This document shows, in pieces, positions 21,448 to 32,000 of a DNA stretch of 64,000 nucleotides. The notes under the pieces were generated by a model. The model ran no database searches. It worked only from the letters and a program-made list of their open reading frames with translations, and had not been told where the DNA came from. A program made the position numbers and the translations under genes. The stretch is from Lachnospiraceae bacterium (GTDB lineage: Bacteria > Bacillota > Clostridia > Lachnospirales > Lachnospiraceae), in contig JAILQX010000021.1 of NCBI GenBank assembly GCA_024698705.1, positions 62,001-126,000 of the forward strand. Reading direction: 5' to 3'. Numbering within the stretch: position 1 is the first letter of the stretch; the number at the start of each line of letters is the position of its first letter.

Positions 21448-23127
21448 ATGAGTACAGAAAGCAGGAATTTTATTGAACAGATTATAGATAAGGACCTGGC
21501 AGAGGGTGTCTATGACACCGTCCATACCAGATTTCCGCCGGAACCCAACGGCTATCTGCACATAGGACATGCCAAATCAATATTGGTAAATTACGGACTT
21601 TCACAGGAATACGGCGGAAAGTTCAATATGCGTTTTGATGATACGAATCCCACAAAGGAAGATATTGAGTTTGTGGAATCCATCAAAGAGGATGTTCAGT
21701 GGCTGGGAGCCGATTATGAGGACAGACTTTTCTTTGCTTCGGATTATTTCGGACAGATGTATGAAGCTGCGGTAAAGCTGATCAGGAAGGGAAAGGCTTA
21801 TGTTTCCGATCTTACTGCCGAGCAGATAAGGGAATACAGAGGAGATTTCGAGCATCCCGGTAAAAAGGATCCTTCAAGCGACAGGAGCATTGAAGAGAAC
21901 CTGGCACTTTTTGAGGACATGAAGAACGGAAAGTTTGCCGACGGCGAGAAGGTACTCCGTGCCAGCATAGATATCAACAGTCCGAATATGAACATGAGAG
22001 ATCCCGTTATATACAGGGTGGCACATATGACACATCACAACACCGGGGATGCATGGTGCATATATCCGATGTATGATTTTGCACATCCCATAGAAGACGC
22101 CATAGAAGGTATCACGCATTCAATCTGCACATTGGAATTTGAGGATCACAGACCCTTATACGACTGGGTTGTAAGGGAACTCGAATATCCCAATCCTCCG
22201 CGTCAGATAGAGCAGGCAAAGATGTATCTCAAGAATGTGGTAACGGGTAAGCGTTACATCAAGAAGCTTGTACTGGACGGTAAGGTTGACGGATGGGATG
22301 ACCCGAGGCTCGTATCGATAGCAGCTTTGAGGCGTCGCGGATTCACTCCCGGATCCATAAAAATGTTTGTTGAGATGTGCGGTGTATCAAAGGCTCATTC
22401 CGTTGCGGATTATGCCGCACTGGAGTATTGCATCCGTGAGGACTTAAAGCCCAAGGCGCCCAGATACATGGCTGTTCTGGATCCAGTCAAGCTTATAATA
22501 GACAATTATCCCGAAGGTCAGACCGAGGAACTCGATGCCGTGAACAATCCGGAAGATGAAACTCTCGGAACCAGAAAGATACCTTTTTCGAAGGAACTGT
22601 ATATAGAACGTGAAGATTTTATGGAGGAACCTCCGAAGAAGTATTTCAGGCTCTTCCCCGGTAATGAGGTCCGCCTGATGAATGCGTATTTCGTTACATG
22701 CACAGGCTGTGTAAAGGATGAAAACGGCAACATCACCGAAGTTCACTGTACCTATGATCACGCTTCAAGAGGCGGTAACAGCCCCGACGGAAGAAAGGTG
22801 AAGGGAACCATCCACTGGGTTGAGGCAAAGAGTGCAATAAAGGCAGAGGTACGTCTTTATGAAAATCTCATAGATGAGGAGAAGGCCGAGGCAGCAGGCA
22901 ATGTCTATGATGAGGATGGAAATGTATTTTTGAACCCCAACTCTCTGACTGTTAAGCAGGCATACCTTGAACCCGCATTTGCCGGTGCAAAAGCCTATGA
23001 CAGGTTCCAGTTTGTCAGAAACGGATATTTCTGTGTGGACAATAAAGATTCAAAGGAAGATGCTCTCGTGTTCAACAGGATAGTATCACTTAAGAGTTCA
23101 TTCGTTCTTCCAAAGAAGGAAGATTAG
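21448..23127 (+). CDS. glnS: Glutaminyl-tRNA synthetase
   Basis: 559 residues, class I synthetase. The HIGH motif is in [26 protein letters not shown] follows, and [16 protein letters not shown] and [15 protein letters not shown] match the GlnRS core. The KMSKS-equivalent loop, MSKRK in Escherichia coli GlnRS, reads TGKRY here, so lysine and arginine remain but Met-Ser is lost. The two anticodon-binding beta-barrels are present at the C-terminus. It loads Gln onto tRNA-Gln directly. The start has GGGAG 8 nt upstream and lies close behind the GGDEF-EAL gene, but such coupling looks incidental. Confidence 0.96.
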   Translation: MSTESRNFIEQIIDKDLAEGVYDTVHTRFPPEPNGYLHIGHAKSILVNYGLSQEYGGKFNMRFDDTNPTKEDIEFVESIKEDVQWLGADYEDRLFFASDYFGQMYEAAVKLIRKGKAYVSDLTAEQIREYRGDFEHPGKKDPSSDRSIEENLALFEDMKNGKFADGEKVLRASIDINSPNMNMRDPVIYRVAHMTHHNTGDAWCIYPMYDFAHPIEDAIEGITHSICTLEFEDHRPLYDWVVRELEYPNPPRQIEQAKMYLKNVVTGKRYIKKLVLDGKVDGWDDPRLVSIAALRRRGFTPGSIKMFVEMCGVSKAHSVADYAALEYCIREDLKPKAPRYMAVLDPVKLIIDNYPEGQTEELDAVNNPEDETLGTRKIPFSKELYIEREDFMEEPPKKYFRLFPGNEVRLMNAYFVTCTGCVKDENGNITEVHCTYDHASRGGNSPDGRKVKGTIHWVEAKSAIKAEVRLYENLIDEEKAEAAGNVYDEDGNVFLNPNSLTVKQAYLEPAFAGAKAYDRFQFVRNGYFCVDNKDSKEDALVFNRIVSLKSSFVLPKKED

Positions 23128-23174
23128 ACGAACATTAAACCGGACAGATCTTTTTAAGGAGATCCGGACAGACA

Positions 23175-23204
23175 TAAAAAAAGGACCGGAAGGTCCTTTT
23201 TTTA
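23175..23204. terminator. Bidirectional terminator after glnS
   Basis: A-run, AAGGACC / GGTCCTT stem with a GGAA loop, T-run. Serves glnS and the convergent small gene ending at 23219. Confidence 0.92.
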
Positions 23205-23218
23205 TAGCTTTGGGAGTA

Positions 23219-23431
23219 TCAATCCCTGGGCAATACCAGTTTGGTATAATGACGTTTCACCTTAGTCGCCGAAGTATCGCGACGTGAGCCAAAGGAGTCA
23301 TCCTTACACTTGCAATCATTGCACGGACATGGAATATCAAATCCAAGAAAATACATGACAGCCAACACTATGGTACATAGCCCTACGATCGCAGTTAAAG
23401 CAACCAAAATATTCTTTGTCAGTTTGCTCAT
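23219..23431 (-). CDS. Small single-span membrane protein with a Cys-rich segment
   Basis: 70 residues. The start has AAGGAG 8 nt upstream on the minus strand. A membrane segment (about residues 8-29) is followed by PCPCNDCKCKDD, four cysteines in nine residues, and a basic tail. The cysteine spacing could bind a metal or be lipid-modified; neither can be shown. Not recognised as any family. Confidence 0.65.
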   Translation of the reverse strand: MSKLTKNILVALTAIVGLCTIVLAVMYFLGFDIPCPCNDCKCKDDSFGSRRDTSATKVKRHYTKLVLPRD

Positions 23432-23506
23432 ATGTGCTCTCCTTTATTTTTACTCATAATTCTATTATAAACATAAAATAAAAGAAAACAAGTGCCGCAA
23501 AAAAAA

Positions 23507-23522
23507 ACACAAGATATTGTGG
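23507..23522. promoter_or_regulatory. NrdR-box-like palindrome
   Basis: ACACAAGATATTGTGG fits the NrdR operator pattern (acaCwAtATaTwGtgt) apart from one weak core base and the last base. It sits between the small Cys-rich gene and the TetR gene, about 130 nt from the TetR start. NrdR normally controls ribonucleotide reductases; none is here. Confidence 0.35.
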
Positions 23523-23644
23523 CAAAAAAAATCTTTGATACTAGTTTTGATTGGCCTATTGTTTGAGAAAAAAAACTGTGATAGCATTGTCTATACCGGT
23601 CAATCATGATCGGCCCGAGTACAGGAAATGAAGGTAACTATTGA

Positions 23645-24244
23645 ATGAATGACAAGTTTTTTGACCTTAAAAGTGAAAAGCAGGACAGGATGATAAATGC
23701 GGCTCTTAAGGTATTTGCAAAAAACGGATATAAGCATGCCAGCACCGACGATATCGTAAAGGAAGCCGGCATAAGCAAGGGACTGCTTTTTCACTATTTT
23801 GTCAGCAAGATGGGACTTTATTCGTTTTTGCTTGACTACAGTGTCAAGTATATGAATTTTGAATTTTCGCGCACTATAGGTGAGGAGAATGATTATTTTA
23901 CGTTTCTTGAGAAACTTGAGACGGCAAAACTCAATGTTCTGAGAAACTATCCTTACATGAGCGAGTTTATAGACGGCTGTATCAGTGAAGACAGGAGCGA
24001 TACCGAGGATGTGGGCAAAGAAGCCATAAAAGCCTACAATGAGACTCTTGAAAAATACAGATCGAAGGTAGAAAAGCCTTCATTGAAGCCGGGGCTGGAT
24101 CAGGTACAGTTTGAAAATATCATCAACTATACCATCAAGGGCCTTACAGGCGCCAATATGGACGATGAATCGTTCAAGCCCGAGCAGCTGAACAGACAGA
24201 TAGTCGAATATCTGCGTGTATTCAAGACTCTGGCACTTAATTAA
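23645..24244 (+). CDS. TetR family transcriptional regulator
   Basis: 199 residues. The N-terminal helix-turn-helix is typical: RMINAALKVFAKNGYKHASTDDIVKEAGISKGLLFHYF (read in parts, residues about 14-52). The C-terminal ligand domain is not specific. TetR proteins usually repress an adjacent gene; the nearest candidate divergent or downstream genes are a DUF6062 protein and a uracil permease, neither a clear target. A 210-nt upstream region contains the NrdR-like palindrome. A second possible effector domain was not seen. Confidence 0.9.
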   Translation: MNDKFFDLKSEKQDRMINAALKVFAKNGYKHASTDDIVKEAGISKGLLFHYFVSKMGLYSFLLDYSVKYMNFEFSRTIGEENDYFTFLEKLETAKLNVLRNYPYMSEFIDGCISEDRSDTEDVGKEAIKAYNETLEKYRSKVEKPSLKPGLDQVQFENIINYTIKGLTGANMDDESFKPEQLNRQIVEYLRVFKTLALN

Positions 24245-24265
24245 CAGATCGGATATAAATATATA

Positions 24266-25060
24266 TCATTGAGGTTTTACGGGTGGAGCACTTGGCTTTT
24301 TCTGTTGTTTGTACACGGGATCGGCAGGGTATCCGCCTTTTAATTTTTGCATGCAGTTCTGAAGCGCTTCCCTTGAATTGCCCCAGTCGGCGTCCTTGTA
24401 CCTGTAATCAAACTTATCTATGAGCCATGAGACATCCCCGTACAGCCTTTTCATGCTTGCTTCCATAAGAGGGAAGAAGGTATCGGAAAATTCCTTCTGC
24501 TGCTTCTCGGGCAGGTGGTTTGTGGCATAATTGAGCAGATCGCCGAAATGAGGAAGGCAGAAGCCTTTGTGTGAATTGACTTTTTCCTTAAACTCATTGT
24601 CCTTGAAATACATCTCGAAAAAAGTTCTTAAGTATCTGTCGTAGTTTTCCTCAAATGCATTGCAGATGAAGCATTTTTTACTGCGCTTGTCGACCCACGC
24701 ACTGAAAGCATTGGCTCCCGGAGTGCTGCTCTTTTTGAGCATTGCGAGGGGAGTGTTCTTGGTCACGGTATAGAGAGCCCTGGCCTGCCACATCTCGTCC
24801 ATCATCTTTTTCATGTGTGTCTTCATGATCCATGCATTGCCGAGGGTATTTCCGTAGTCATACATTTTTTTGAAATGAGCACGACAGAAGCCGGCCTCAT
24901 CGGTCTTGTCCCTTATGTCGGATTCCATATAGCTGGAACCGCTGCCGAGGACAAAGTCCATCAGATCATGCTCTATCGAGCGTTCTATATAGCAAAGCGG
25001 ACACTCGTCGTCCGCATTTACAGCGTCGTTTATCGGTATCGTATACAACTTCTCGTTCAT
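24266..25060 (-). CDS. DUF6062-type protein
   Basis: 264 residues. Begins with YTIPINDAVNADDECPLCYIE; further paired cysteines and histidines recur (AGFCRAHFKKMYDYGN, KCFICNAFEENY, HKGFCLPHFGDLL). The four CxxC/FCxxH-like motifs suggest metal binding. This pattern matches a clostridial family I know as DUF6062, of unknown role. The start has AAGGAG upstream. Divergent to the permease gene. Confidence 0.75.
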   Translation of the reverse strand: MNEKLYTIPINDAVNADDECPLCYIERSIEHDLMDFVLGSGSSYMESDIRDKTDEAGFCRAHFKKMYDYGNTLGNAWIMKTHMKKMMDEMWQARALYTVTKNTPLAMLKKSSTPGANAFSAWVDKRSKKCFICNAFEENYDRYLRTFFEMYFKDNEFKEKVNSHKGFCLPHFGDLLNYATNHLPEKQQKEFSDTFFPLMEASMKRLYGDVSWLIDKFDYRYKDADWGNSREALQNCMQKLKGGYPADPVYKQQKKPSAPPVKPQ

Positions 25061-25180
25061 AAACTGACTCCTTGTGAAAAAACTTTCACGGCCATTATAT
25101 CACACCACCTTTTTGCTTTACAAATGATATACCCTGTGATAGTTTTAATAAGGGAAATTAAACAGTATAGGGAGGTTAAT

Positions 25181-26548
25181 ATGAAACTAATTTATCAGGT
25201 TGACGACAAACCAAAAACCGGGGAACTGATAGTATTTGCGATCCAGCAGCTGCTTGCGATCATGGCCGCAACTCTTGTTGTTCCCGTCATCGTCGGACAC
25301 GGAATGTCACCGGCTGCCGCATTGTTCGGAGCAGGTGTCGGAACTATCGTTTATGTGCTGTTCACAAGAAAGAAGAGCCCGGTATTCTTAGGATCTTCAT
25401 TCGCATTCCTCGGTTCGATGGCTGCCGCATTTGCGGGTGCCGCAAGTGATGCGGTAGGTTATTTCGGACTTATAATCGGTGCGGTCTTTGCGGGACTTGT
25501 ATATGTCATCATCGCTTTGATCGTTAAGTTTGCGGGAGTTGACTGGATCAACAAGCTCATGCCCGCCGTTGTTATAGGCCCCACGGTTGCGATCATAGGT
25601 CTTTCGCTTGCAGGCAATGCCGTAGGTGACATCGTAAAGGGAGGGCTTGCGGATGCCGAAGGCACACCGCTCGCACATCCGCATATAGCGCTTATCTGTG
25701 GTCTTGTCACATTGGCCGTAACAATGCTCTGTTCGGTATACGGTAAGAAATTCGGAAAGCTCATACCGTTCATATTCGGTATTCTCTGCGGTTACTGTGT
25801 TGCGCTTTTATTTACGATCATAGGCAATGTCGCAGGTATTGATACCCTTAAGGTAGTAAGCTTTGAATCGTTCAAGGCACTTGCGGCTGACGGAGTGAGC
25901 ATCTCGACATTCGTCGCATTACCGGGATTCACATTTTTGACGGCGTACGGCGCATTTTCCGAGGGGATAAGCGGAAGCTACATCCTTACGATCCTTGTTG
26001 CTTACGTACCGGTTGCATTTGTTGTATTTGCGGAGCATATAGCAGACCATAAGAATATATCTTCTATCATAGAAAAGGATCTTTTAAAGGATCCCGGTCT
26101 TCACAGAACATTACTCGGAGACGGCGTAGGTTCAATGGTCGGTGCATTCTTCGGAGGATGTCCGAACACCACATACGGCGAATCGATAGGCTGTGTTGCC
26201 ATCACAAAGAATGCCAGCGTATATTCCATCATCTACGCTGCGGCAGGAGCGATACTCATATCATTCCTCTCACCTTTCGTGGCATTCGTTAATTCCATAC
26301 CCAGTTGTGTAATGGGCGGCGTATGTATGGCACTTTACGGATTCATAGCAGTATCCGGACTTAAGATGGTACAGAATGTGGACCTCAATCAGAACAAGAA
26401 CCTGTTTGTGGTATCAGTCATCCTCATAGCAGGTATCGGCGGACTTACGCTTAATTTCGGCAATGTAACGATCACATCGATCGCTTGTGCACTGATACTC
26501 GGTATACTGACAAACCTCATGCTTAAAAAAGGTGCTGACACCGAATAA
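25181..26548 (+). CDS. uraA: Uracil/xanthine permease (NCS2 family)
   Basis: 455 residues from the ATG at 25181, which follows GGGAGGTTAAT; the open frame runs further upstream but without a site. About 14 membrane segments. The two conserved glutamates of UraA appear in FVVFAEHIADHKN and in CPNTTYGESIG. NCS2 carriers import a nucleobase with protons. The motif set favours uracil. No purine aptamer or pyrR-type leader was seen; a weak TTTACA box lies about 60 nt upstream. Followed by a strong terminator. Confidence 0.92.
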   Translation: MKLIYQVDDKPKTGELIVFAIQQLLAIMAATLVVPVIVGHGMSPAAALFGAGVGTIVYVLFTRKKSPVFLGSSFAFLGSMAAAFAGAASDAVGYFGLIIGAVFAGLVYVIIALIVKFAGVDWINKLMPAVVIGPTVAIIGLSLAGNAVGDIVKGGLADAEGTPLAHPHIALICGLVTLAVTMLCSVYGKKFGKLIPFIFGILCGYCVALLFTIIGNVAGIDTLKVVSFESFKALAADGVSISTFVALPGFTFLTAYGAFSEGISGSYILTILVAYVPVAFVVFAEHIADHKNISSIIEKDLLKDPGLHRTLLGDGVGSMVGAFFGGCPNTTYGESIGCVAITKNASVYSIIYAAAGAILISFLSPFVAFVNSIPSCVMGGVCMALYGFIAVSGLKMVQNVDLNQNKNLFVVSVILIAGIGGLTLNFGNVTITSIACALILGILTNLMLKKGADTE

Positions 26549-26572
26549 AAAATATCATCGTATTGTACAAAA

Positions 26573-26609
26573 AAGGGTGTTGAGTTTCGGCTCAATGCCC
26601 CTTTTTTTT
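26573..26609 (+). terminator. Terminator after the permease gene
   Basis: AAGGG-TGTTGAG / CTCAATG-CCCCTT stem with a TTTCGG loop, then eight T. Confidence 0.9.
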
Positions 26610-26622
26610 GTCACGCTCCGTG

Positions 26623-26631
26623 TGTTATAAT
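26623..26631 (+). promoter_or_regulatory. Extended -10 promoter of the HD-GYP/addBA run
   Basis: TGTTATAAT, a perfect extended -10 element 21 nt before the start codon of the first HD-GYP gene. No good -35 box is present. Confidence 0.6.
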
Positions 26632-26652
26632 ACCCTATGAAGGATTGAGGAA

Positions 26653-27861
26653 ATGAAGAAGATTTTTGGTATTCCCGAACTTGTAAGCACCGTATTCCGG
26701 TATGACAGTGAGATGGATCCGGATTTCGGCACACTATACAAGGTTTCGGCTTTTTTTGGGATCATCATCTATATAGTCAACTTTAAAAACGTTGACAATC
26801 TATTGGTTGTTCTGCCAACCTACTGCGTCGGCACAGCTTTGATTCTTGTGCCGTTTATCCTTGAAAGATTGAAGAATAAGAGGAGTTTTTCCAACAGATT
26901 TGTTATATTTCTGGGAATAATCCTGACATTTTATGCACTGTTCGGCATCAATGAAGGAACTTCCAATTACTGGGCTGTTATGGCAATATTTGTCGTTATG
27001 ATACAGATGGGTATGCCTACGGGACTTGTTTGGGGGACTTATTTTTTCGTACTGTGCGTGGTATTCTTCTGGACGCCGATAAGGCATATGCTTCCGTACA
27101 ATTATTCGGATGAATATGCATTTTCGTTTCCGCTCATTTTCCTGGTATCGTTCGGAGGTTCATTCGTTATCAACCTGTTCTACAAGAAAGGCCTTATAGA
27201 GCAGGAGAAACTCGACAGGCAGCTTCAACGCGAACTCGAGGAAGCTCTTGCGGGAACGGACGAAGCCATGATCGAATCCGTCATGATCATCTCCACATTG
27301 ATCGATGAGAAGGATAAGTATACAAAAGAGCATTCGATGAGAGTGGCAAGATATGCGAAGATGATCGCGCAGCGCTACGGCTTTGAGAATGATGTGAAGC
27401 AGATGCGTAATATTTACAATTCCGCGCTTCTGCACGATATAGGCAAGATTGCCGTCAGCGATGAGATACTCAAGAACAATAGGGAACTGACGGATGATGA
27501 ATACAGGCTGATGATGGAGCATACGACCTACGGTGAGGAGATACTCAGGGAGTTGACATTCCTGCCGACGGTCTACTACGGTGCCAAATACCATCACGAG
27601 CATTTTGACGGCACCGGATATCCGGATGGCATAAAAGGTGAGAACATTCCGGTTGAAGGACGTATAATCGCGGCCGCAGATGCATTGGATGCCATGAACT
27701 CGAAGCGTGTTTACAGGGAGGCATGCTCAAGGGAATACATCTACGAATCTTTTAAAAATGACAATGCACACCAGTTTGACCCCAAGATAGCGGAGATCGT
27801 GTGCGAACTTATACAGGAAGGAAAGATAGCGATAGTAGCGGATGAAAAAGGAACTGACTGA
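26653..27861 (+). CDS. HD-GYP domain protein with membrane sensor region
   Basis: 402 residues. Five or six N-terminal membrane segments (about residues 30-175) lead into an HD-GYP domain. Visible motifs: DEKDKYTKEHSMRVARYA, LLHDIGKIAVSDEIL (about 260), EHTTYGEEILRE, KYHHEHFDGTGYPDGIKGENIP (about 315-335) and AAADALDAM. The metal ligands and the GYP tripeptide are intact, so c-di-GMP (or related cyclic dinucleotide) hydrolysis is expected. It overlaps the next gene by 20 nt, which encodes a divergent relative; the pair probably functions or is regulated together. Confidence 0.9.
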   Translation: MKKIFGIPELVSTVFRYDSEMDPDFGTLYKVSAFFGIIIYIVNFKNVDNLLVVLPTYCVGTALILVPFILERLKNKRSFSNRFVIFLGIILTFYALFGINEGTSNYWAVMAIFVVMIQMGMPTGLVWGTYFFVLCVVFFWTPIRHMLPYNYSDEYAFSFPLIFLVSFGGSFVINLFYKKGLIEQEKLDRQLQRELEEALAGTDEAMIESVMIISTLIDEKDKYTKEHSMRVARYAKMIAQRYGFENDVKQMRNIYNSALLHDIGKIAVSDEILKNNRELTDDEYRLMMEHTTYGEEILRELTFLPTVYYGAKYHHEHFDGTGYPDGIKGENIPVEGRIIAAADALDAMNSKRVYREACSREYIYESFKNDNAHQFDPKIAEIVCELIQEGKIAIVADEKGTD

Positions 27862-29035
27862 TTTCATCAACAGAATAAGGGAGTGCTTTTCGATCAAGCA
27901 GCAGGACAGATTGATGTCATTTCTGATCAAGTGTCTCATGATGCTTATCTGCGTTGTTGTGTTCATCTATGCGTGTATCTTCCATACCTACAGATGCATG
28001 ATCCTGCTCGGCGGGGCGGAAGCCATCTGGATCATCGACTTGATCATGACCAGAAAACGCATATATCTGTATGTGGATATAGTTGCGGCCACGCTTTCGT
28101 CATGTATCGTTGATACGCTCTTCCTTTCGGGAGATCTGAAGCAGGTCGGTGCCTTTTTGCTGCTGTTTACCGCTATCATTTCGGTATTCATGCTGGGTCT
28201 TTTCTGGGGAAATATTCTCGGTATATTCAATATGCTTGTCGTGGGCTTAACATTCAATATCGAGTCATTTGACTGGATAAGGGAGAAATACACGACAACC
28301 TTCTGCGAGCGTTTCCCTTATATCCTTCTTTGCTTCTTTGTATCCGCGGTATTTTTGCAATACGGAATAACCAGACGTCAGTTGATGAAGCAGAATTATC
28401 GTGCCGAGTTAAACAAGATGATAGATGAAGGTAAGGCGGAGCAGACAAAGATATCCCTTAACATCCTGCTTTCCATGTTCAAGGCTCTTTCCACCAAATC
28501 GCCCGAGGTCGGTAAGCATTGCGAAGCAACGGCGGAGTGGAGCAGGCTCATAGCAAGAGGCATGGGCTACGATAGGTATGAGGCCAGAAGGATGTATTAC
28601 GCAGGTCTCCTGCACGATATAGGCAAGATCGGTGTGAGCGATGCATATTGGCTCAAGGGAAACATGAGCAAAGAAAAGAAGGCCGAGTATTACAGACATG
28701 TAGATATCGGCTACGATATCGTGAAAAAGCTCAATCTGCAGCAGATATCGGATGCTGCGGAATATCACCATGAGTATTGCAACGGAAAGGGATATAAGGG
28801 CCTGAAACGTTATGAGATCCCCGAGGCGGCGCGTATAGTGGCACTTGCCGACTATCTGGCGCATCTCGATCATGAGGAGATACCTTATGAACGGATGCTC
28901 AAGATGGTGGAAGCGACAAGCGATAAGAAATACGATGGTGATATCGTGGCAGTGGCCATAAAGGTCATAAGGGATATGATCAAAAAGGCCGAGGAAGATG
29001 CGGTATTCGGAGTAGTGGATCAAAGGATACAGTAA
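27842..29035 (+). CDS. Divergent HD-GYP-like membrane protein
   Basis: 397 residues with five or six membrane segments in the first 185. The HD motif is intact (LLHDIGKIGVSDAYW), but the GYP loop reads CNGKGYKGLKRYEIP, with Pro replaced by Lys and a shorter loop. HHEY and ALADYLAHL are present. It may be a metal phosphohydrolase with altered specificity or a non-catalytic partner of the upstream HD-GYP, from which it likely arose by duplication. Starts 20 nt inside that gene and ends 1 nt before addB. Confidence 0.85.
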   Translation: MKKELTDFINRIRECFSIKQQDRLMSFLIKCLMMLICVVVFIYACIFHTYRCMILLGGAEAIWIIDLIMTRKRIYLYVDIVAATLSSCIVDTLFLSGDLKQVGAFLLLFTAIISVFMLGLFWGNILGIFNMLVVGLTFNIESFDWIREKYTTTFCERFPYILLCFFVSAVFLQYGITRRQLMKQNYRAELNKMIDEGKAEQTKISLNILLSMFKALSTKSPEVGKHCEATAEWSRLIARGMGYDRYEARRMYYAGLLHDIGKIGVSDAYWLKGNMSKEKKAEYYRHVDIGYDIVKKLNLQQISDAAEYHHEYCNGKGYKGLKRYEIPEAARIVALADYLAHLDHEEIPYERMLKMVEATSDKKYDGDIVAVAIKVIRDMIKKAEEDAVFGVVDQRIQ

Positions 29036-29036
29036 T

Positions 29037-32000
29037 ATGGGATTACAGCTTATTCTGGGGGCCGGTGGCACCGGCAAAAGTACATACATATATGAAACCA
29101 TCACAAAAGAAGCGTCGGTCCGCAAGGATAAACGCTATTTTGTTATAGTTCCGGACCAGTTTACCATGCAGACCCAGGCCGATATGGTCAGCTTAAGCAA
29201 GGGCGGCGGCATCATGAATATTGACGTGCTAAGCTTTTCAAGGCTGGCACATCGTATCTTTGAGGAGACAAACTGTGAAAACAAAACCGTCCTCGACGAT
29301 ACAGGCAAGAGTCTGGTCTTAAGAAAGATCGCCGGTGATATAGCGGACAGGATCCCCTATATAAGCGGCAATATGAAAAGGGCGGGTTTTATACATGAAG
29401 TCAAATCCTCCGTTTCGGAGTTTATGCAATATGACCTTTCACCCAAAGAGGTCGGGATGCTGGCGGATTACAGCGAAGGCAAGGGCGCGTTAAAGGCTAA
29501 GCTGACCGATCTTACGGTGATCTATGAGCAATTCTTGAAATTCCTCGGTGACAGATACATAACAAATGAAGGTTCCATGGGACTGCTTGCACGCATGCTG
29601 GACAGTTCCGAGCTTATAGCGGGGAGCGTGGTCGTATTCGACGGATTCACCGGCTTCACACCGATACAGTTAAAGGTGCTTGGCAGGCTGATGAAGCTGT
29701 GTGAAGAGATCTATATCACACTGACGCTTGAAAGACCGGGTTCGGGAAGTTCTAACGGCGATCTTTTCACGCTGACCGCAAAGTCGATGGATGCGCTTGT
29801 AAAGACGGCCAAAGAAGCGGGGATCGAAGTGAAGGAGCCGATATATCTCGAACACGTTCACAGATTCGAGGGCAAAGCAGATCTTGCACACCTTGAAAGG
29901 CATATATTCAGATATCCGATGGCTGTGTATGACGGGCTGTGCGAAAGGATCTCATTGTATGAGGCAAAGGATATCGAGGATGAGGTGACGCATCTGGCTA
30001 TCGATATAGGCAACCTGACAAGGAACGGGGCCGAATACAGGGAAATAGCGGTCGTTACCGGAAATATGCCCGAATACGAGAACCACATAAACAGGATATT
30101 CAGGTATTTTTCGATCCCGACATATATTGACAAGACCAGGGCTATTGTCCTGAATCCCTTTGTGGAATATACGGAGAGCCTTCTTGCGCTTGTAAATAAA
30201 AACTTTGAACCGGACAGCGTCGTAAGATTCTTAAGGAGCGGACTGGGCGGCTTTGATGAGGAGAAGGTTGACGTTTTTGAAAACTATCTGTTAAAGAAGG
30301 GCATGAGAGGCAGCAGGTACAGGGAATTCTGGCCTGCAGATGATGAGACGGTCGAGCAGATAAATGAGATAAGAGAAGCCATCCTCGCAGCCGTTGAGCC
30401 CTTACTTGAAGCAGGGATCAGACAGGGTAAAAGTTTACCTGCATCCGTATTTGTAAAGGCACTTTATGCCTGCTACACGTCGGGACAGGTATATGAAGGA
30501 CTCGAAATATACCGTAAGAGATTCGAAGAAGAGGCTGACTTTACAAGGGAAAAGGAATATTCGCAGATCTACAGGCTTTCTATGGGACTTCTGGAGCAGG
30601 TATACGGTCTTCTCGGGGAGGAGAACATAACCCTTGATGACTTTTCACAGATCCTGGAAGCGGGGTTTGAGGAAATAACGGTCGGGACCATACCTCAGAG
30701 CGTGGACAGGGTTATAGTAGGCGACATGGAAAGAAGCCGCCTTAAACCGGTAAAATATTTGTTCTTCATAGGTGTAAATGACGGGGCAATACCCAAGAAC
30801 AACAGCTCCTGCAGTATCATTTCCGATATGGAAAGGGAGTTCCTTGCAGGAATGAAGGATATAGAGCTGGCGCCAACACCCAGGCAGAAGATGTATATCC
30901 AGAGATTTTATCTGTACAATAATCTCGTTAAACCTTCGGAAAAACTCTACATTTCCTACAGTTTGATCAACAATGACGGTGAGTCGGCAAGACCCGCTTA
31001 CATCGTACACACATTAAAGGATATGTTTTCGCAGTTAAAGACCGGCCGCAAGGGCACGGACCGCCTTGCGGACATATATAATGTCAGTGACTTAAAGAGC
31101 CTTCTCTGCGATCTGATGAGAGATTATGCCGCAGGAGCCAACAATTCGGGGCTGATCGTCAGCGCAATTGACAGCTTATTCAGTCTGGGAGAAGACGGAC
31201 ATAGAGCATGGATGGAAGCGATGATCGAAAACTCTTTCTTCACTTATAAGGACGACAGATTAAAGGGGATCATTGCGGGTATCCTTTACGGAGAAAATAT
31301 GCTTGCGGGAGTCAGCCGTATGGAAAGATTCGCGGGTTGCGCATATTCTTATTTCCTAAGGTACGGACTTTCGCTCAAGGAACGTGAAAGATACGGAATA
31401 GACAACAGGAATACCGGTACGCTTCTGCATCTCGTATTGCAGGGTTATGCAGATCATGCCGATAAAAACGGCTTAAAATGGTATGAGATCGATGAGGAGA
31501 CCTCCGAAAAGATAATAGATGCCACCATAGAGAATGTGCTGTCCGATAATAACATCTTTTTGGAGAATTCAACGAACGGATATATACTCACACACCTGAA
31601 AAAAACACTCTTAAGAGCCGTGGATACGTTGTCGTATCAGCTTAAGGCGGGAAAATTTGATATCGCGGGAACCGAAATACCGTTTACGAGATATCGTTCG
31701 ATCGATGAGATAAACGAAGCATACGATAAGCAGGAAAAGATGCAGGTGGAAGGCAGGATAGACCGTATAGACACCTGCGAAACGGATGACAGGCTGTATG
31801 TGAAGGTGGTTGATTACAAGACCGGAACAAAAGATTTTTCACTTATCAATTTCTATCACGGGCTTCAGCTTCAGCTGGTCGTGTATCTTGATGAAAGCAT
31901 GAAAAAAGCGGAGAAGACACATAAGGACAAGGAGATCGTACCTGCAGCATTACTGTACTACCGCGTGGGCGACGGTACGGTGGATGCGGAGAGTTCCGAC

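Noticed and set aside
24815-25180. N-terminal extension of the uracil permease
   Set aside because: Open frame overlaps the DUF6062 gene in reverse; the GGGAGG and ATG at 25181 match the family start.
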